Origin: Hyphomicrobiales bacterium
Lineage (GTDB): Bacteria > Pseudomonadota > Alphaproteobacteria > Rhizobiales > Rhizobiaceae
Direction: 5' to 3'
DNA length: 64,000 nucleotides
Assembly: GCA_021775415.1 (NCBI GenBank)
Contig: JAJFHV010000010.1
Location: 1-64,000, forward strand
Shown: piece by piece, positions 35,460 through 45,621 of the stretch
Numbering within the stretch: position 1 is the stretch's first letter
How the letters are laid out: the number at the start of each line of letters is the position of its first letter
The notes under the pieces: model-generated
Seen by the model: the letters and a program-made list of their open reading frames with translations, nothing else
Told to the model about the DNA's origin: nothing
The model's database searches: none
Translations under genes and position numbers: made by a program

Positions 35460-35534
35460 TTGGTTACTCCTTGATCAACACTACATTCCCACTGACGGGC
35501 CCAAACCCCTCAAAACTGATCAATTAGTGAACGA

Positions 35535-35622
35535 TTATGGTAACCAATGCGTTAAGGCACGAAACAATTTCCTGCTTCTCTGCATACTTTCGCTGCGCCA
35601 TTTTACCGACTGTTAACCATAA
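35535..35622. promoter_or_regulatory. spaced inverted repeat between the wzc-like and wza-like genes
   Basis: TTATGGTAAC (35535-35544) and GTTAACCATAA (35612-35622) are near-perfect inverted copies, each followed by an ATGCG-like extension, in the divergent control region. The second contains TTAACCAT, a CtrA-like half-site, but not a full TTAA-N7-TTAA. It may be shared operator DNA. Confidence 0.3.
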
Positions 35623-35685
35623 CGCATGTTTAATGGCGCCAGTTCACCGGCAAGCCTTGCCGCAAGTATTGAGGAATTAGGGCAG

Positions 35686-36264
35686 ATGTTGAGTATGGAA
35701 TTGGGTCTGATACGGCGTGTCACCATCGTGGTAGCTACTGCGGTGATGATTTCGTCATGCTCTACCTACAAACCGGTAAATCCGGCTTTTCAGGAGGCCC
35801 TGTCACAGCCATACACGCTTGATTCAGGAGACATCGTACGTGTTACAGTGTTTGATCAGGAAAATCTCACCAATACATTTGCCGTAGACAAGGGTGGATA
35901 CCTCTCTTTTCCATTAATTGGATCTGTTGCCGCACGCGGTCAAACAACACGGCAGGTTGAACAAAGAATTGCGAACGGTCTGAAACAGGACTACTTGCGA
36001 GATCCTGATGTTTCGGTGGAAATCGACAGCTACCGCCCGTTCTTCATCATGGGTGAAGTTGGTACCGCGGGGCAGTACTCATATGTGCCTGGCATGACCG
36101 TTCAAAACGCGATCGCAATCGCTGGCGGGTACTCTGCGCGAGGTCAACAGCAAGATGCGGACATCACCAGACATGTAAACGGCGACGTAGTCACTGGCCG
36201 GGTTCCAATGAGTGATCCAATTTTACCCGGTGACACCATCTATGTACGTGAGCGGCTTTTCTGA
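35686..36264 (+). CDS. Wza-type polysaccharide export lipoprotein
   Basis: An outer-membrane polysaccharide export protein (about 192 residues). The signal peptide ends in lipobox ISSC, followed by the Poly_export domain (YTLDSGDIVRVTVFDQENL) and one SLBB-like repeat (FFIMGEVGTAGQYSYVPGMT). It is shorter than enterobacterial Wza, like many rhizobial ExoF-type proteins. ATG 35686 has AGGG just upstream; longer frames from 35626 would bury the signal peptide. It opens a four-gene rightward run. Confidence 0.85.
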   Translation: MLSMELGLIRRVTIVVATAVMISSCSTYKPVNPAFQEALSQPYTLDSGDIVRVTVFDQENLTNTFAVDKGGYLSFPLIGSVAARGQTTRQVEQRIANGLKQDYLRDPDVSVEIDSYRPFFIMGEVGTAGQYSYVPGMTVQNAIAIAGGYSARGQQQDADITRHVNGDVVTGRVPMSDPILPGDTIYVRERLF

Positions 36265-36282
36265 TCCAAGTTGGGAAACTGA

Positions 36283-37416
36283 ATGGAACCGCGTAACTCC
36301 AAGAAACTGAGAATTGTACACTGCTTCCGCTCACCCATTGGCGGGATATTTCGTCATGTCCGGGATTTGGTGCAAGCACAAACAGATGCGGGACATCAAG
36401 TTGGAATTTTGTGCGACTCGCTGACCGGTGGTGTACATGAAGACGGGCTATTCAGTGAAATTGAGCCGATGCTGGAATTGGGATTGCGCAAAATTCCGAT
36501 GCGGCGTGCGGTCACGCCGGCGGATATCTTCACGCTTTGGCGCTGCTACAAGCAAATAAACAAGATGGAACCGGATGTCCTGCATGCGCATGGGGCCAAG
36601 GGCGGCACCTATGCACGGATTATCGGGACACTCGCGGGGCTTAGAGGTAAACGCGTTGCACGACTGTATTGTCCACATGGTGGCGCAATGCACTATGACC
36701 GATCCACGCTAAACGGAAGAATATACTTCATTGTCGAGCGGTTTCTCGAATTGATGACGGACAGACTAATTTTTGTAAGCAGCTATGAACGAAATGCTTA
36801 TCACGAGAAGGTTGGAGAACCCCGCTGTCCGCAAAGCCTCATATACAACGGCTTGCGCGAGAATGAGTTTACGCCGGTAAACCTTGTGCCCAGTGCAACA
36901 GAATTTTTGTATATCGGCATGATGCGCGACTTGAAGGGCCCGGACATTTTCCTTCACGCCTTGGGCCAAGCCCGAAAAATGACAGGTCGTGATTTGAAGG
37001 CACATTTTATTGGCGATGGTCCGGACAAACAAAAATACCTGCGATTGATACAGGAACTGGAGCTTCAATCCTGCGTTACCGTTCACGATGCAATGCCAGC
37101 AAGGAAGGCATTTGCGCTCGGTAAAATCATCGTTGTGCCCTCCCGGGCGGAATCGATGCCATATCTGGTGCTTGAGGCAACAGCCGCATCAAAACCAATT
37201 GTTGCGACCCGGGTTGGCGGAATTCCGGAAATCTTCGAGAATGAGCCAGAAATTCTGGTCCCGCCAGACAATGTTGGCCTTCTGGCCCAGCGAATGTGTG
37301 CGGTGCTGGAAGAAACAGGAAGTGCGGTGGAGAAGAGAGCTGAGAATCTTCGAGGCAGATTTTCTTTGACCACCATGTCGAGCGGTATCGAAGAAGCCTA
37401 TCTGGCCAGCCTTTAA
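36283..37416 (+). CDS. GT4-family glycosyltransferase
   Basis: A 377-residue GT-B fold transferase that should add a sugar to a lipid-linked intermediate of the exopolysaccharide on the cytoplasmic side. The donor-binding C-terminal half shows FLYIGMMRDLKGPDIFL and the E-x7-E motif in PSRAESMPYLVLEATAASK followed by VGGIPEI. GGGA is six bases before ATG 36283. It lies between wza-like and priming transferase genes. Confidence 0.9.
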   Translation: MEPRNSKKLRIVHCFRSPIGGIFRHVRDLVQAQTDAGHQVGILCDSLTGGVHEDGLFSEIEPMLELGLRKIPMRRAVTPADIFTLWRCYKQINKMEPDVLHAHGAKGGTYARIIGTLAGLRGKRVARLYCPHGGAMHYDRSTLNGRIYFIVERFLELMTDRLIFVSSYERNAYHEKVGEPRCPQSLIYNGLRENEFTPVNLVPSATEFLYIGMMRDLKGPDIFLHALGQARKMTGRDLKAHFIGDGPDKQKYLRLIQELELQSCVTVHDAMPARKAFALGKIIVVPSRAESMPYLVLEATAASKPIVATRVGGIPEIFENEPEILVPPDNVGLLAQRMCAVLEETGSAVEKRAENLRGRFSLTTMSSGIEEAYLASL

Positions 37417-37535
37417 CCAAACGCTAACCAAGTTTCGAAGCTTTTGGTTCAAAACGGCTGAAATGCCAGATTGGGCAACCAATTTTAGTCAATTCAGATT
37501 AGCATTTGTCCCAAGTTATGTCCGGGGACAAGACA

Positions 37536-39083
37536 ATGACGACAATTTATAATGCACCAGGCAGGGATTTTTCTAAGGATGTTCTGCGCAAGGCAGTCGC
37601 CAACGAAAAAATTGATGGCGCGCGGGCTGTTGAATTAAATGATCTGGCAAAACAGGTTGCAGAACAATTTGCTGCCGGCTCTGTTTCTCCAATGGTACTG
37701 GTCGGTGTTGTTCGACTGATGGAGTTTCTTGGAATCTCAGCCATCGGGATTGGGATGTTCCTGCTATATGTGTGGCCTGAGGCAAGCCTGCAATCCTGGT
37801 ATGTCGGAGCTTCGTTTCTTGGCTCAATTTTGACCATTGCCTTTATTCACGGCATGGACGGTTACCAGATTCCCTCGCTTGGAAATGCCATCCGGCAAAT
37901 TTCCAAAGTCGCAACTGCACTCACGATGGCGATGTTGTTGTTGTTGGCGATCGGATTTTTTACCAAAACCACTATGGAATTTTCGCGCGTCTGGATGACT
38001 GGCTGGTTTGGAATTGGATTGGCATATCTGGTTTTCTTCAGAACGTGTGTCGCATGGTTTGTACGAAGACTGTCTGCTGAAGGCAGACTGGAACGCCGTG
38101 CCGTTATTGTTGGCGGCGGAGAACATGCTTCAGAATTGATCCACTCGCTTGAATACCAGTCCGGTTCTGACATCCGCATTTGTGGTATATTTGATGACCG
38201 GGGCGGCGAACGTTCACCACAGATTGTTGCCGGCTACCCAAAACTCGGTACCGTTCCTGAATTGGTTGAATTTGCTCGCATGGCACGTATCAACATGCTG
38301 ATTGTCTCGTTACCGTTGTCCGCGGAAAAACGGGTTCTACAGCTCCTCAAGCGCCTGTGGGTTCTGCCGGTAGACATCCGGCTTTCCGCACACACCAACA
38401 AGCTGCGATTCCGTCCTCGTTCATACACTTATGAAGGGGCTGTTCCGTTTCTCGATGTATTTGAAAAACCAATCGCTGACTGGGATTCTCTCATGAAGCG
38501 GGGATTTGATTTATTTTTCTCCTCGCTGGCGCTAATCACATTGAGCCCGCTGATGGTTGCAACCGCGATCGCAATCAAGCTCGATAGCAAGGGCCCGGTT
38601 TTCTTCCGGCAAAAGCGATACGGCTTCAACAATGAGCCGATCCAAATTTTGAAGTTCCGTTCCCTTCACCATGAACTTCGTGATGAGAACTGCACCACAG
38701 CGGTTACCCGGAACGACAAGCGTGTTACGCGGATTGGCAAACTAATCCGCAAGACCTCGATTGATGAATTGCCGCAATTGTTCAACGTTCTGGCGGGCAC
38801 TCTTTCACTGGTTGGACCGCGGCCACACGTGATTGATGCTCAGACAAAAAACCGAATGTGGAACGATGTGGTGGACGGTTACTTCGCCCGGCACAAAGTT
38901 AAGCCCGGTGTAACGGGGTGGGCGCAGGTCAATGGTTGGCGCGGTGAAATTGATCAGGATGACAAGCTTCGCGAGCGGGTGAACCACGATCTCTACTACA
39001 TCGAGAACTGGTCACTGATGTTGGATTTATACATCCTCGCGATCACACCATTGAAAATCCTGAACACAGAAAACGCCTACTGA
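37536..39083 (+). CDS. undecaprenyl-phosphate sugar phosphotransferase (priming enzyme)
   Basis: The 515-residue product has about five N-terminal membrane helices, a CoA-binding-like central domain (VIVGGGEHASELI) and a C-terminal bacterial sugar transferase domain (FFRQKRYGFNNEPIQILKFR, DELPQLFNVL and SLVGPRPH). This is the WcaJ/ExoY-like polyprenyl glycosylphosphotransferase that starts a repeat unit on undecaprenyl phosphate. ATG 37536 has GGGGA seven bases upstream and is favoured over ATG 37518 or TTG 37506. Wzy-like polymerase follows after 2 bases. Confidence 0.92.
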   Translation: MTTIYNAPGRDFSKDVLRKAVANEKIDGARAVELNDLAKQVAEQFAAGSVSPMVLVGVVRLMEFLGISAIGIGMFLLYVWPEASLQSWYVGASFLGSILTIAFIHGMDGYQIPSLGNAIRQISKVATALTMAMLLLLAIGFFTKTTMEFSRVWMTGWFGIGLAYLVFFRTCVAWFVRRLSAEGRLERRAVIVGGGEHASELIHSLEYQSGSDIRICGIFDDRGGERSPQIVAGYPKLGTVPELVEFARMARINMLIVSLPLSAEKRVLQLLKRLWVLPVDIRLSAHTNKLRFRPRSYTYEGAVPFLDVFEKPIADWDSLMKRGFDLFFSSLALITLSPLMVATAIAIKLDSKGPVFFRQKRYGFNNEPIQILKFRSLHHELRDENCTTAVTRNDKRVTRIGKLIRKTSIDELPQLFNVLAGTLSLVGPRPHVIDAQTKNRMWNDVVDGYFARHKVKPGVTGWAQVNGWRGEIDQDDKLRERVNHDLYYIENWSLMLDLYILAITPLKILNTENAY

Positions 39084-39085
39084 CC

Positions 39086-40384
39086 ATGACTGCCGCTGCA
39101 CTTGGCACCAACAGGCTTGTAATAGACCGCAACCGTGCGATCCGGGCGATATCCAATTTCTTCATTGGATTGGCTGTTTTTCTCGGCGGCTTCGTTCTGT
39201 TCGAACCAGCACCGTACGAATTGTTGCTGGCCGTTCTTTTGGGGGTTGGATTGTTGTGCGGATTGCGGATCCCGAGAGGGGTTTTGCCAATCATCATATT
39301 ATTCGCCCTTTATTGCGTAGGCGGGCTGGTTTCATCATTTCAGATGGCGGATTATGGGCGGGGTCTTCATTACACTACGGTTACGTTCTTTCTCAGCTTC
39401 ACCGCCGCTTTCTTCGCAATCTTGATAAACCAGGACATGGGACGGCTTCGTTTGATATTCAGGTTCTATGTCGCTGGTGCCATCCTTACCACCCTGCCCG
39501 GTATCTTCGGCTATTTTGGCATACCAGGTTTTGAAATATTCACCCGCTATGAACGTGCACAAGGTGTATTTGCCGACCCCAATGTGTATGCACCCTTTCT
39601 TGTCGCGCCAGCACTATATCTCATGTACGGAATCATGCACCGATCCATTACGATGTTGCCTGCCAGAATGCTGGGGCTGGCAATTCTCCTGCTCGGCTTG
39701 CTGTTGGCCTTCTCACGCGCCGGGTGGGGGCTGCTTGTGATCGCTGCAGGAATATTTTATTTCCTGATGCTGGTAAATGAAACAAACCCGAGAACCCGTG
39801 TTAAATACATTCTTCAAGGGCTGATTGGCCTCTGCTTTTTTGCAGGCGCACTGATAGTCGCACTGCAATTTGATGCCATTTCAACTATCTTCGAACAGCG
39901 AGCCCAAGTCATCCAAAGCTATGATGGTGACAGGCTGGGACGCTTTGCACGTCACTTGATTGGCTTTGAACTTGCCCTGACTGAACCGCTTGGGATCGGC
40001 CCCCTGGAATTTGGCTTTCTATATGGAGAAGACACGCACAATGTTTATCTGAAAGGTTTGATGGGTTTTGGCTGGCTTGGGTTTGTGTGCTGGATGATAA
40101 TGATCTTCTGGACCCTGATTGCCGGGTTTAAACTCTTGTTCAACAAACGGCCGTGGCAGCCATACTACCAAATCGCATATATCGTGTTCTTCGGTCACCT
40201 GATCATCGGATGGGTGATTGATGTCGATCACTGGCGCCACTTCTACTTGATGCTTGGTATTATTTGGGGGTGCATCCTACTTGAAAAAAAATGGCATGCT
40301 GAGCGAAAGACGGCACCAAAACGTCCAATGGTATCCTTGCGCAGATCACACCAAAGCCCTTTGTCGGCTCCAACAGCAGCCTGA
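39086..40384 (+). CDS. O-antigen ligase/polymerase-like membrane protein
   Basis: A 432-residue multi-spanning protein with about ten to twelve helices and the large periplasmic loop typical of the Wzy_C family. The conserved VFADPNVYAPFL, FSRAGWG and DTHNVYLKGLMGFG segments are present. In this locus it most likely polymerises exopolysaccharide repeat units, though ligase activity cannot be excluded. It starts 2 bases after the priming transferase, so the two are co-translated. Confidence 0.85.
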   Translation: MTAAALGTNRLVIDRNRAIRAISNFFIGLAVFLGGFVLFEPAPYELLLAVLLGVGLLCGLRIPRGVLPIIILFALYCVGGLVSSFQMADYGRGLHYTTVTFFLSFTAAFFAILINQDMGRLRLIFRFYVAGAILTTLPGIFGYFGIPGFEIFTRYERAQGVFADPNVYAPFLVAPALYLMYGIMHRSITMLPARMLGLAILLLGLLLAFSRAGWGLLVIAAGIFYFLMLVNETNPRTRVKYILQGLIGLCFFAGALIVALQFDAISTIFEQRAQVIQSYDGDRLGRFARHLIGFELALTEPLGIGPLEFGFLYGEDTHNVYLKGLMGFGWLGFVCWMIMIFWTLIAGFKLLFNKRPWQPYYQIAYIVFFGHLIIGWVIDVDHWRHFYLMLGIIWGCILLEKKWHAERKTAPKRPMVSLRRSHQSPLSAPTAA

Positions 40385-40410
40385 ATCACCACACCTGGAA
40401 TTGTGAAAAC

Positions 40411-40487
40411 TGGTCGGAGCGGCAGGACTCGAACCTGCGACCTTTCGGCCCCCAGCCGAATGCGCTACCAGACTGCGCCACGCTCCG
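40411..40487 (-). tRNA. tRNA-Pro (anticodon GGG)
   Basis: A complete minus-strand cloverleaf: acceptor CGGAGCG/CGCTCCG, anticodon stem TTCGG/CCGAA around loop CTGGGGG (anticodon GGG), and T-loop TTCGAGT. CCA is encoded at 40411-40413. It is the second proline isoacceptor in the window and has its own promoter. Confidence 0.97.
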
Positions 40488-40497
40488 ATGTGGCCGG

Positions 40498-40526
40498 ACT
40501 ATAGGCACCGAAATCGCTCAATTCAA
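40498..40526 (-). promoter_or_regulatory. sigma-70-type promoter of tRNA-Pro(GGG)
   Basis: On the minus strand TTGAAT (40521-40526) and TATAGT (40498-40503) are separated by 17 bases, about 10 bases before the mature tRNA 5' end. Confidence 0.65.
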
Positions 40527-40556
40527 CATAATTAGCTGACGAACTTTAGCCCAGTT

Positions 40557-41111
40557 TCAGCCCTGGCGGGTCTGGTCCAGCAACCGCTTACACTCCAGCA
40601 ATTCATACAAAGTCGCCTGCAAATTGCGGAGGTCGTCCTCATCGACGATGTTGTTGTCAGCTGCAACACCACCCTCCTCACCACGGCCGGTTAAACGGTC
40701 AATCATCCGTTTACCCTTGCGGCTGGCTGGCTTTTCAAGATCTGCAACATCAACAGCTGTTTTGGCTGTTCGCGTAGCGTCACCCTCACCCAGGTCTTGT
40801 GCAGTTGGCAGCACATCGGGTTTTTCACCGCGGCCAATTTGTACGGCAAATTTGTTGCCCTGCTCTTTCAACAGGCGCTGGACACCACGGATGGTGTATC
40901 CTTCACTGTAGAGAAGTGAGCGAATGCCGCGCAGTAGATCTACATCGTCCGGGCGGTAATAACGCCTGCCGCCACCCCGCTTCATGGGCTTGATTTGACT
41001 GAACCGGGTTTCCCAGAACCGCAACACATGTTGTGGAAGTTTCAGATCATCCGCGACTTCACTGATTGTACGAAATGCATCAGGGCTTTTATTCACGAGC
41101 TTCTCCATCAT
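40557..41111 (-). CDS. MerR-family transcriptional regulator
   Basis: A 184-residue protein with an N-terminal MerR winged helix ([22 protein letters not shown] followed by [15 protein letters not shown]). The C-terminal half is charged and probably unstructured, without the metal-binding cysteines of MerR itself. This gene regularly follows ihfA in Rhizobiales and its target is unknown. Adjoining ATGs at 41111 and 41108 are both possible. It ends the plsX-fabH-ihfA-merR run. Confidence 0.88.
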   Translation of the reverse strand: MMEKLVNKSPDAFRTISEVADDLKLPQHVLRFWETRFSQIKPMKRGGGRRYYRPDDVDLLRGIRSLLYSEGYTIRGVQRLLKEQGNKFAVQIGRGEKPDVLPTAQDLGEGDATRTAKTAVDVADLEKPASRKGKRMIDRLTGRGEEGGVAADNNIVDEDDLRNLQATLYELLECKRLLDQTRQG

Positions 41112-41173
41112 GTATCCAAGGATACGCTACCGGAAGAAACTGCCCAATTGGCCTGATCAATCAAGCAGTGTCT

Positions 41174-41476
41174 TTACTTCTTATGTCCGTCCAGAACAGC
41201 CTTTTTGAGGATGTTTGAAGGTTTGAAAACCATCACCCTGCGTGGCGTAATTGGAACTTCTTCACCTGTTTTCGGATTTCTTCCGATGCGCTCGTTCTTG
41301 GAGCGCACTACAAACGATCCGAATGAGGAAAGCTTAACTGATTCTCCCTCAACGATCCTATCACAAATCGTGCTGAGGAATACTTCCACCAGTTCTGCGG
41401 ATTCGGTTCTTGAAAGTCCAACCTTTTGATAGACCGCCTCACATAAATCGACACGTGTTAGTGTTTTGTCCCCCAT
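41174..41476 (-). CDS. ihfA: integration host factor subunit alpha
   Basis: IhfA pairs with IhfB to bend DNA at specific sites. The product (about 100 residues from ATG 41476) carries [27 protein letters not shown] in register with the family, including the intercalating-proline arm region, and VFKPSNILK near the end. ATG 41491 would add five residues; homologues I recall start near the MGDKTLTR position. It lies between fabH and merR on the same strand. Confidence 0.93.
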   Translation of the reverse strand: MGDKTLTRVDLCEAVYQKVGLSRTESAELVEVFLSTICDRIVEGESVKLSSFGSFVVRSKNERIGRNPKTGEEVPITPRRVMVFKPSNILKKAVLDGHKK

Positions 41477-41655
41477 CGGGTTACCCGCCATAAATCAGTT
41501 GCAACCAAATTGAGAAAATTAGCCAAACGATTGTTATTTAGCTGAAATTTCCGCTCCCATGTAACCACGTCGCCCCCGCGCAGCCGTAATCGAAAGAAAC
41601 CTTAAGGTAATTTTTCTGGGACAACAAGTACTACTAACAACTACTTTGGGTTGAA

Positions 41656-42627
41656 CTACCAGCGCAACAACACAGAGCCCCAAGTGAAACCACCGCCCAT
41701 CGCTTCCAGCAAAACGAGGTCGCCTGGCTTGAGGCGCCCATCTTTGGAAGCCACCGCGAGAGCAAGTGGAATGGATGCAGCGGACGTATTACCGTGAATA
41801 TCCACGGTGATTACAACTTTTTCTGGAGCAATGCCGAGTTTCTTGGCAGATGCATCAATAATTCGTTTGTTGGCCTGATGGGGTACAAACCAGTCAAGAT
41901 CATCTGATCCAAGTCCTGTCGCTGCGTAGGCATCTTCAATCACGTCAGTAATCATGCCGACAGCATGACGAAACACTTCCTTCCCTTCCATCCGCAAACA
42001 TCCCACAGTTTGAGTGGTTGAAGGTCCGCCATCGACATACAGCTTTTCACGATGCGCCCCGTCCGAACGCAGATGACACGTCAAGACCCCACGATCATCA
42101 CTGCTCCCCACACCTTCAGAGGCTTCCACAATGACTGCGCCCGCACCATCGCCGAACAACACGCAGGTGGTGCGGTCTGTCCAATCCAGAATTCGCGAAA
42201 AGGTTTCAGCACCAATTACCAGTATCCGCCTGGCCTGGCCGGTGCGGATGAACTGATCTGCGGTCGTAAGCGCAAAAACAAAGCCTGAGCAAACTGCTTG
42301 TGTATCAAATGCCGCCCCATGTTTCATGCCAAGCCGGTGTTGTACTTCAACAGCGGTGGCGGGAAAGGTATAGTTCGGTGTGGATGTGGCCAGAATAATC
42401 AGGTCAAGATCGGATGCGGTTACACCAGCGTCTTTCATCGCGGCCCTGGCAGCCTTTTCAGCAAGGTCAGCGGTTGTTTCACCTTCGCTGGCAATATGTC
42501 GTTGCCGAATTCCCGTGCGTTGAACAATCCACTCATCGGAGGTGTCGACGACACCTTCAAAATCTGCATTCTTCATAATTTTGGAAGGGGAATATGACCC
42601 GCAACCGGTGATAAGTGATCGTATCAT
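41656..42627 (-). CDS. fabH: 3-oxoacyl-[acyl-carrier-protein] synthase III
   Basis: FabH starts fatty-acid synthesis by condensing acetyl-CoA with malonyl-ACP. The 323-residue enzyme has catalytic Cys113 (AVCSGF), the His in VPHQANKRI and the Asn in [12 protein letters not shown]. It follows plsX by 18 bases and precedes ihfA, a standard alphaproteobacterial order. Confidence 0.96.
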   Translation of the reverse strand: MIRSLITGCGSYSPSKIMKNADFEGVVDTSDEWIVQRTGIRQRHIASEGETTADLAEKAARAAMKDAGVTASDLDLIILATSTPNYTFPATAVEVQHRLGMKHGAAFDTQAVCSGFVFALTTADQFIRTGQARRILVIGAETFSRILDWTDRTTCVLFGDGAGAVIVEASEGVGSSDDRGVLTCHLRSDGAHREKLYVDGGPSTTQTVGCLRMEGKEVFRHAVGMITDVIEDAYAATGLGSDDLDWFVPHQANKRIIDASAKKLGIAPEKVVITVDIHGNTSAASIPLALAVASKDGRLKPGDLVLLEAMGGGFTWGSVLLRW

Positions 42628-42645
42628 ACTAAATAGCTACCCCGT

Positions 42646-43698
42646 CTATTCCGCTGCCAGTTCAAGATTTGATCGGAAGGTAGCGAAAATTTCAAGATCG
42701 TTCTCGATTTTTGAAAGCAGCCCGTTAACTGCCATGTCATGACCCATTTCGATCGCGGCGGCAAACCCTTCTGCGTCTGTCCCACCATGACTTTTTATTA
42801 CTACCCCATTGAGACCAAGAAATACCGCGCCATTTGCTCTGCGTGGGTCCATTTTCTCTCGCAATTGATCAAACGCACTCTTCGCCAACAGATAACCCAG
42901 TTTTGTGAGCAACGTGCTCCCCATCGCATTGCGCAAATGTTCGGCAATCTGTTTGGCAGTGCCCTCGGCCGTTTTCAGTGCAATGTTACCTGAAAATCCT
43001 TCGGTTACGACCACATCAACTTTTCCCTTGCCAATGTCATCACCTTCAACAAATCCAGAATAGGCGATGTTGGCAAGATTTGCCTCGCGCAAAAGGCTAC
43101 CTGCCTCCCGCACGGATTCCAGGCCCTTCACCTCTTCAACACCAATATTCAGCAAACCAACTGTTGGACGGTCCAGGTTAAACAGCGCGCGTGCCATCGC
43201 GGCCCCCATGACGGAAAATTCTACGAGCTGATCGGCATCAGCACCCACATTGGCACCCAAATCAAGCACGATGCTTTCACCCACAAGTGTCGGCCAGATC
43301 GCCGCCATGGCGGGCCTGGAGATACCTTCCGCCGTTCTCAGGCAAAACTTCGACATCGCCATCAATGCCCCGGTATTGCCTGCCGAAACGCATACATCTG
43401 CCTCACCGTTCTTGACCGATTCTATCGCCCGCCACATGCCGGATTTCCAGCGCCCACGTCTTAATGCCTGACTGGGTTTGTCATCCATCGAGATTGAGAT
43501 TTCACAATCATGAAAAACCGATACTGCCTTTAGTTTGGGGAAACGCTCAAGCACCGGAAGGACATGTGCTTCCTCACCATACAATTCGAATTTCAGATGT
43601 GGCTTGTGCTGGAGAGCAATATCCGCGCCGCCAAGAACAACATCCGGGCCGTGATCGCCTCCCATTGCGTCCAGGGATATGGTTAGGGTTTCTGGCAT
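42646..43698 (-). CDS. plsX: phosphate acyltransferase PlsX
   Basis: PlsX makes acyl-phosphate from acyl-ACP for phospholipid synthesis, as a peripheral membrane enzyme. The 350-residue product begins with the diagnostic [18 protein letters not shown] and contains [11 protein letters not shown] and the [17 protein letters not shown] stretch. Full length. It is followed by fabH (18-base gap) and preceded by the DUF177 gene with about 95 bases between. Confidence 0.96.
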   Translation of the reverse strand: MPETLTISLDAMGGDHGPDVVLGGADIALQHKPHLKFELYGEEAHVLPVLERFPKLKAVSVFHDCEISISMDDKPSQALRRGRWKSGMWRAIESVKNGEADVCVSAGNTGALMAMSKFCLRTAEGISRPAMAAIWPTLVGESIVLDLGANVGADADQLVEFSVMGAAMARALFNLDRPTVGLLNIGVEEVKGLESVREAGSLLREANLANIAYSGFVEGDDIGKGKVDVVVTEGFSGNIALKTAEGTAKQIAEHLRNAMGSTLLTKLGYLLAKSAFDQLREKMDPRRANGAVFLGLNGVVIKSHGGTDAEGFAAAIEMGHDMAVNGLLSKIENDLEIFATFRSNLELAAE

Positions 43699-43793
43699 GA
43701 TTTATTCGGGAAATAGCTTTCGCTTGTTGCTGGGCAATGCACCGCCGGTAGCACATATAGGTTTGGCTGTTCTGTGCAACTTTATAAACAGTT

Positions 43794-44360
43794 TCAGGGG
43801 TCTTTTTGGGTGTTTTTTTTGGTTATCAACGTTTTGAGGTCGGCGAAGGGCTTGTAAGTTTGATTTTCAACCGGTGGCGAAAGAACTTCTTCCTTTTCAA
43901 TATGCTCAACATCTGATCTTGGAAACAGATCCACCACCAGGATCAATTGTTCCACTGCCACTGCCCATAAATCAATTCGATTGTTTGTAAAAACATCCGG
44001 TAAATCATCACCTTCCGCCTCCAGCATCATCTCACCATCCACAATTTCAGGCATGGCCTGCCTTGAATCTTTCTCAGGAACAAAATGCTGAATAAAATCC
44101 GTGGAAACAGTGTTCTGCATCGGCTCCAGTGTTGCAACGCAATTCTGTTCAAAAAGTGCAATTATGGCCCCGGCGATTTTGATCCCGCGGGCGTTCCAAC
44201 CGCATATATCGAGCTTCACTTCGAGCGATATCACTCTCTCCACACCGATTGCCCCTGCGATTGGTCCGGCAGTTTTCTCATCTGCCACCAAAACTACGGT
44301 CTGGACGGAATTACTGATTCTGGTTGGGTTGAACCAATGTTGGGGTAATTCTGTGCTCAT
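43794..44360 (-). CDS. DUF177 (YceD-like) protein
   Basis: A 188-residue DUF177 family protein, related to YceD/23S rRNA accumulation protein. It lacks a membrane segment and has a mostly acidic C-terminal half with the DLWAVAVEQLILVVDLFPRS core. The ATG at 44358-44360 overlaps the TGA of the upstream CBP3-type gene (ATGA), which fixes the start even though the frame runs to 44435. The next gene downstream is plsX. Confidence 0.83.
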   Translation of the reverse strand: MSTELPQHWFNPTRISNSVQTVVLVADEKTAGPIAGAIGVERVISLEVKLDICGWNARGIKIAGAIIALFEQNCVATLEPMQNTVSTDFIQHFVPEKDSRQAMPEIVDGEMMLEAEGDDLPDVFTNNRIDLWAVAVEQLILVVDLFPRSDVEHIEKEEVLSPPVENQTYKPFADLKTLITKKNTQKDP

Positions 44361-44890
44361 CCGGGTACTTTCGGCCAAATTTTCTTGCCACTCGCCAATT
44401 CTGCAAATTTTCGGGTTTTCAGCGTGTTTACACACTTGGTCATGTATTCAGTCAACTTTGGAGCATCCCCATTGGACGTACCGGCGAAATATCGGCTCAA
44501 AACACGTTCTTCGAGCAGTTCAGCGTTTTGGCCATCGAGACATTCATCAAAATCCTCGATTTGACCGTAAAAGCTTCGAACCATCTTCTTTTTTTTCTTT
44601 GGCACGCTGGTGTCACCAATCCCAAGTTCACGCAAGGCGCGATCCAGATCTGCGACGAAAAGATCAAAAATGTCCTGGCTTAGTGCGGAAGCTGCTTCGC
44701 TTTTTTCAACAGCCAGTCGGCGTGCCAGCAAATAGACATGCAGCGCCAACATGTCGAAGCGACCCATGACCGTATCAGGTACATTCAAGGTAGCAAAAAA
44801 CCAGGGTTCTCTTGATTGTGCCATAACAGCGCCATAAAGCTGTTGCGGGGTGGCATCATGCACACGGGGCTTGAAAAGTGTTGCGAACAT
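44357..44890 (-). CDS. ubiquinol-cytochrome c chaperone (CBP3 family)
   Basis: A 177-residue protein of the Ubiq_cyt_C_chap family. In mitochondria Cbp3 supports cytochrome b and bc1 complex assembly. The characteristic LYGAVMAQSREPWFFATLNVPDT and RFDMLALHVYLLARRL stretches are present. ATG 44890 begins MFATLFKP, with an AAGAGAG ribosome-binding site about seven bases upstream; the frame is open to 44965. It is translationally coupled to DUF177 and divergent from bamE. Confidence 0.88.
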   Translation of the reverse strand: MFATLFKPRVHDATPQQLYGAVMAQSREPWFFATLNVPDTVMGRFDMLALHVYLLARRLAVEKSEAASALSQDIFDLFVADLDRALRELGIGDTSVPKKKKKMVRSFYGQIEDFDECLDGQNAELLEERVLSRYFAGTSNGDAPKLTEYMTKCVNTLKTRKFAELASGKKIWPKVPG

Positions 44891-45025
44891 ATTCAATCTC
44901 TCTTTGACCTCACCGTGTATGGATGACCAAATATACAAATTCAATCGGATCCGATAAGCATGCATTTGGTTGAAAATCCAGCGATATTGCGATAATCAGT
45001 CCTCGCCGGACAACGGATGGAATAA

Positions 45026-45556
45026 ATGACAGACGCCACAGACAATTTCAATCAAACAAAAAAGACTGGCTCACTTAAGCTTGCCGCCGGATTTGTGGCG
45101 CTTGCGCTGTTGCCGGTCCTGGGTGGCTGCGTTGAAGAGCGGATCATGAACAATGGCGCAATTGTAAGCCAGGATCAGCTGGATTTGGTTCCAGTTGGAT
45201 CAAGCCAGGATCAGGTTTTGCTTGCCCTGGGCTCACCCTCAACTACCGGCCAGTTTGGAAGTGAAGTATTCTATTATATCTCTCAAAAACGCGCCAAAAC
45301 GTACGAATATCAAAAATTGAAGTTAATCGACCAAAAGGTATTGTCGGTTTATTTCGATGATGAAAAGACCGTCAGCCGAATTGCCAATTACGGCATACAG
45401 GATGGCCGGGTGTTTGACTTCATCTCCCGGACCACACCTACATCCGGGGAAGATTACACGTTTCTTCGCCAATTGCTGACCGGGAAAGCCAGCCCTTCTG
45501 CCGTCCTTGCTGGCGGCACCAATGCCCCAACGGCCGGATCGCCAGATGGCTTTTAG
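45026..45556 (+). CDS. bamE: outer membrane protein assembly factor BamE (SmpA/OmlA)
   Basis: A 176-residue lipoprotein with signal peptide ending in lipobox VLGGC and a SmpA/OmlA domain (VPVGSSQDQVLLALGSPSTTG, then VFYYISQKRAKTYEYQ). BamE is a small accessory lipoprotein of the BAM complex that folds outer-membrane barrels. The C-terminal 40 residues are a low-complexity extension. The gene ends at a terminator shared with hppA. Confidence 0.92.
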   Translation: MTDATDNFNQTKKTGSLKLAAGFVALALLPVLGGCVEERIMNNGAIVSQDQLDLVPVGSSQDQVLLALGSPSTTGQFGSEVFYYISQKRAKTYEYQKLKLIDQKVLSVYFDDEKTVSRIANYGIQDGRVFDFISRTTPTSGEDYTFLRQLLTGKASPSAVLAGGTNAPTAGSPDGF

Positions 45557-45570
45557 GTACACCAAACCAA

Positions 45571-45604
45571 AAAACCCCGCGAAGCAGTTCGCGGGGTTTT
45601 CTTT
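45571..45604. terminator. bidirectional terminator between bamE and hppA
   Basis: A perfect 13-base-pair stem, AAAACCCCGCGAA (45571-45583) with TTCGCGGGGTTTT (45588-45600) and loop GCAG, has A and T runs on both sides. It can end transcription of both convergent genes. Confidence 0.93.
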
Positions 45605-45621
45605 TGCGTGTCAGATCAAAT

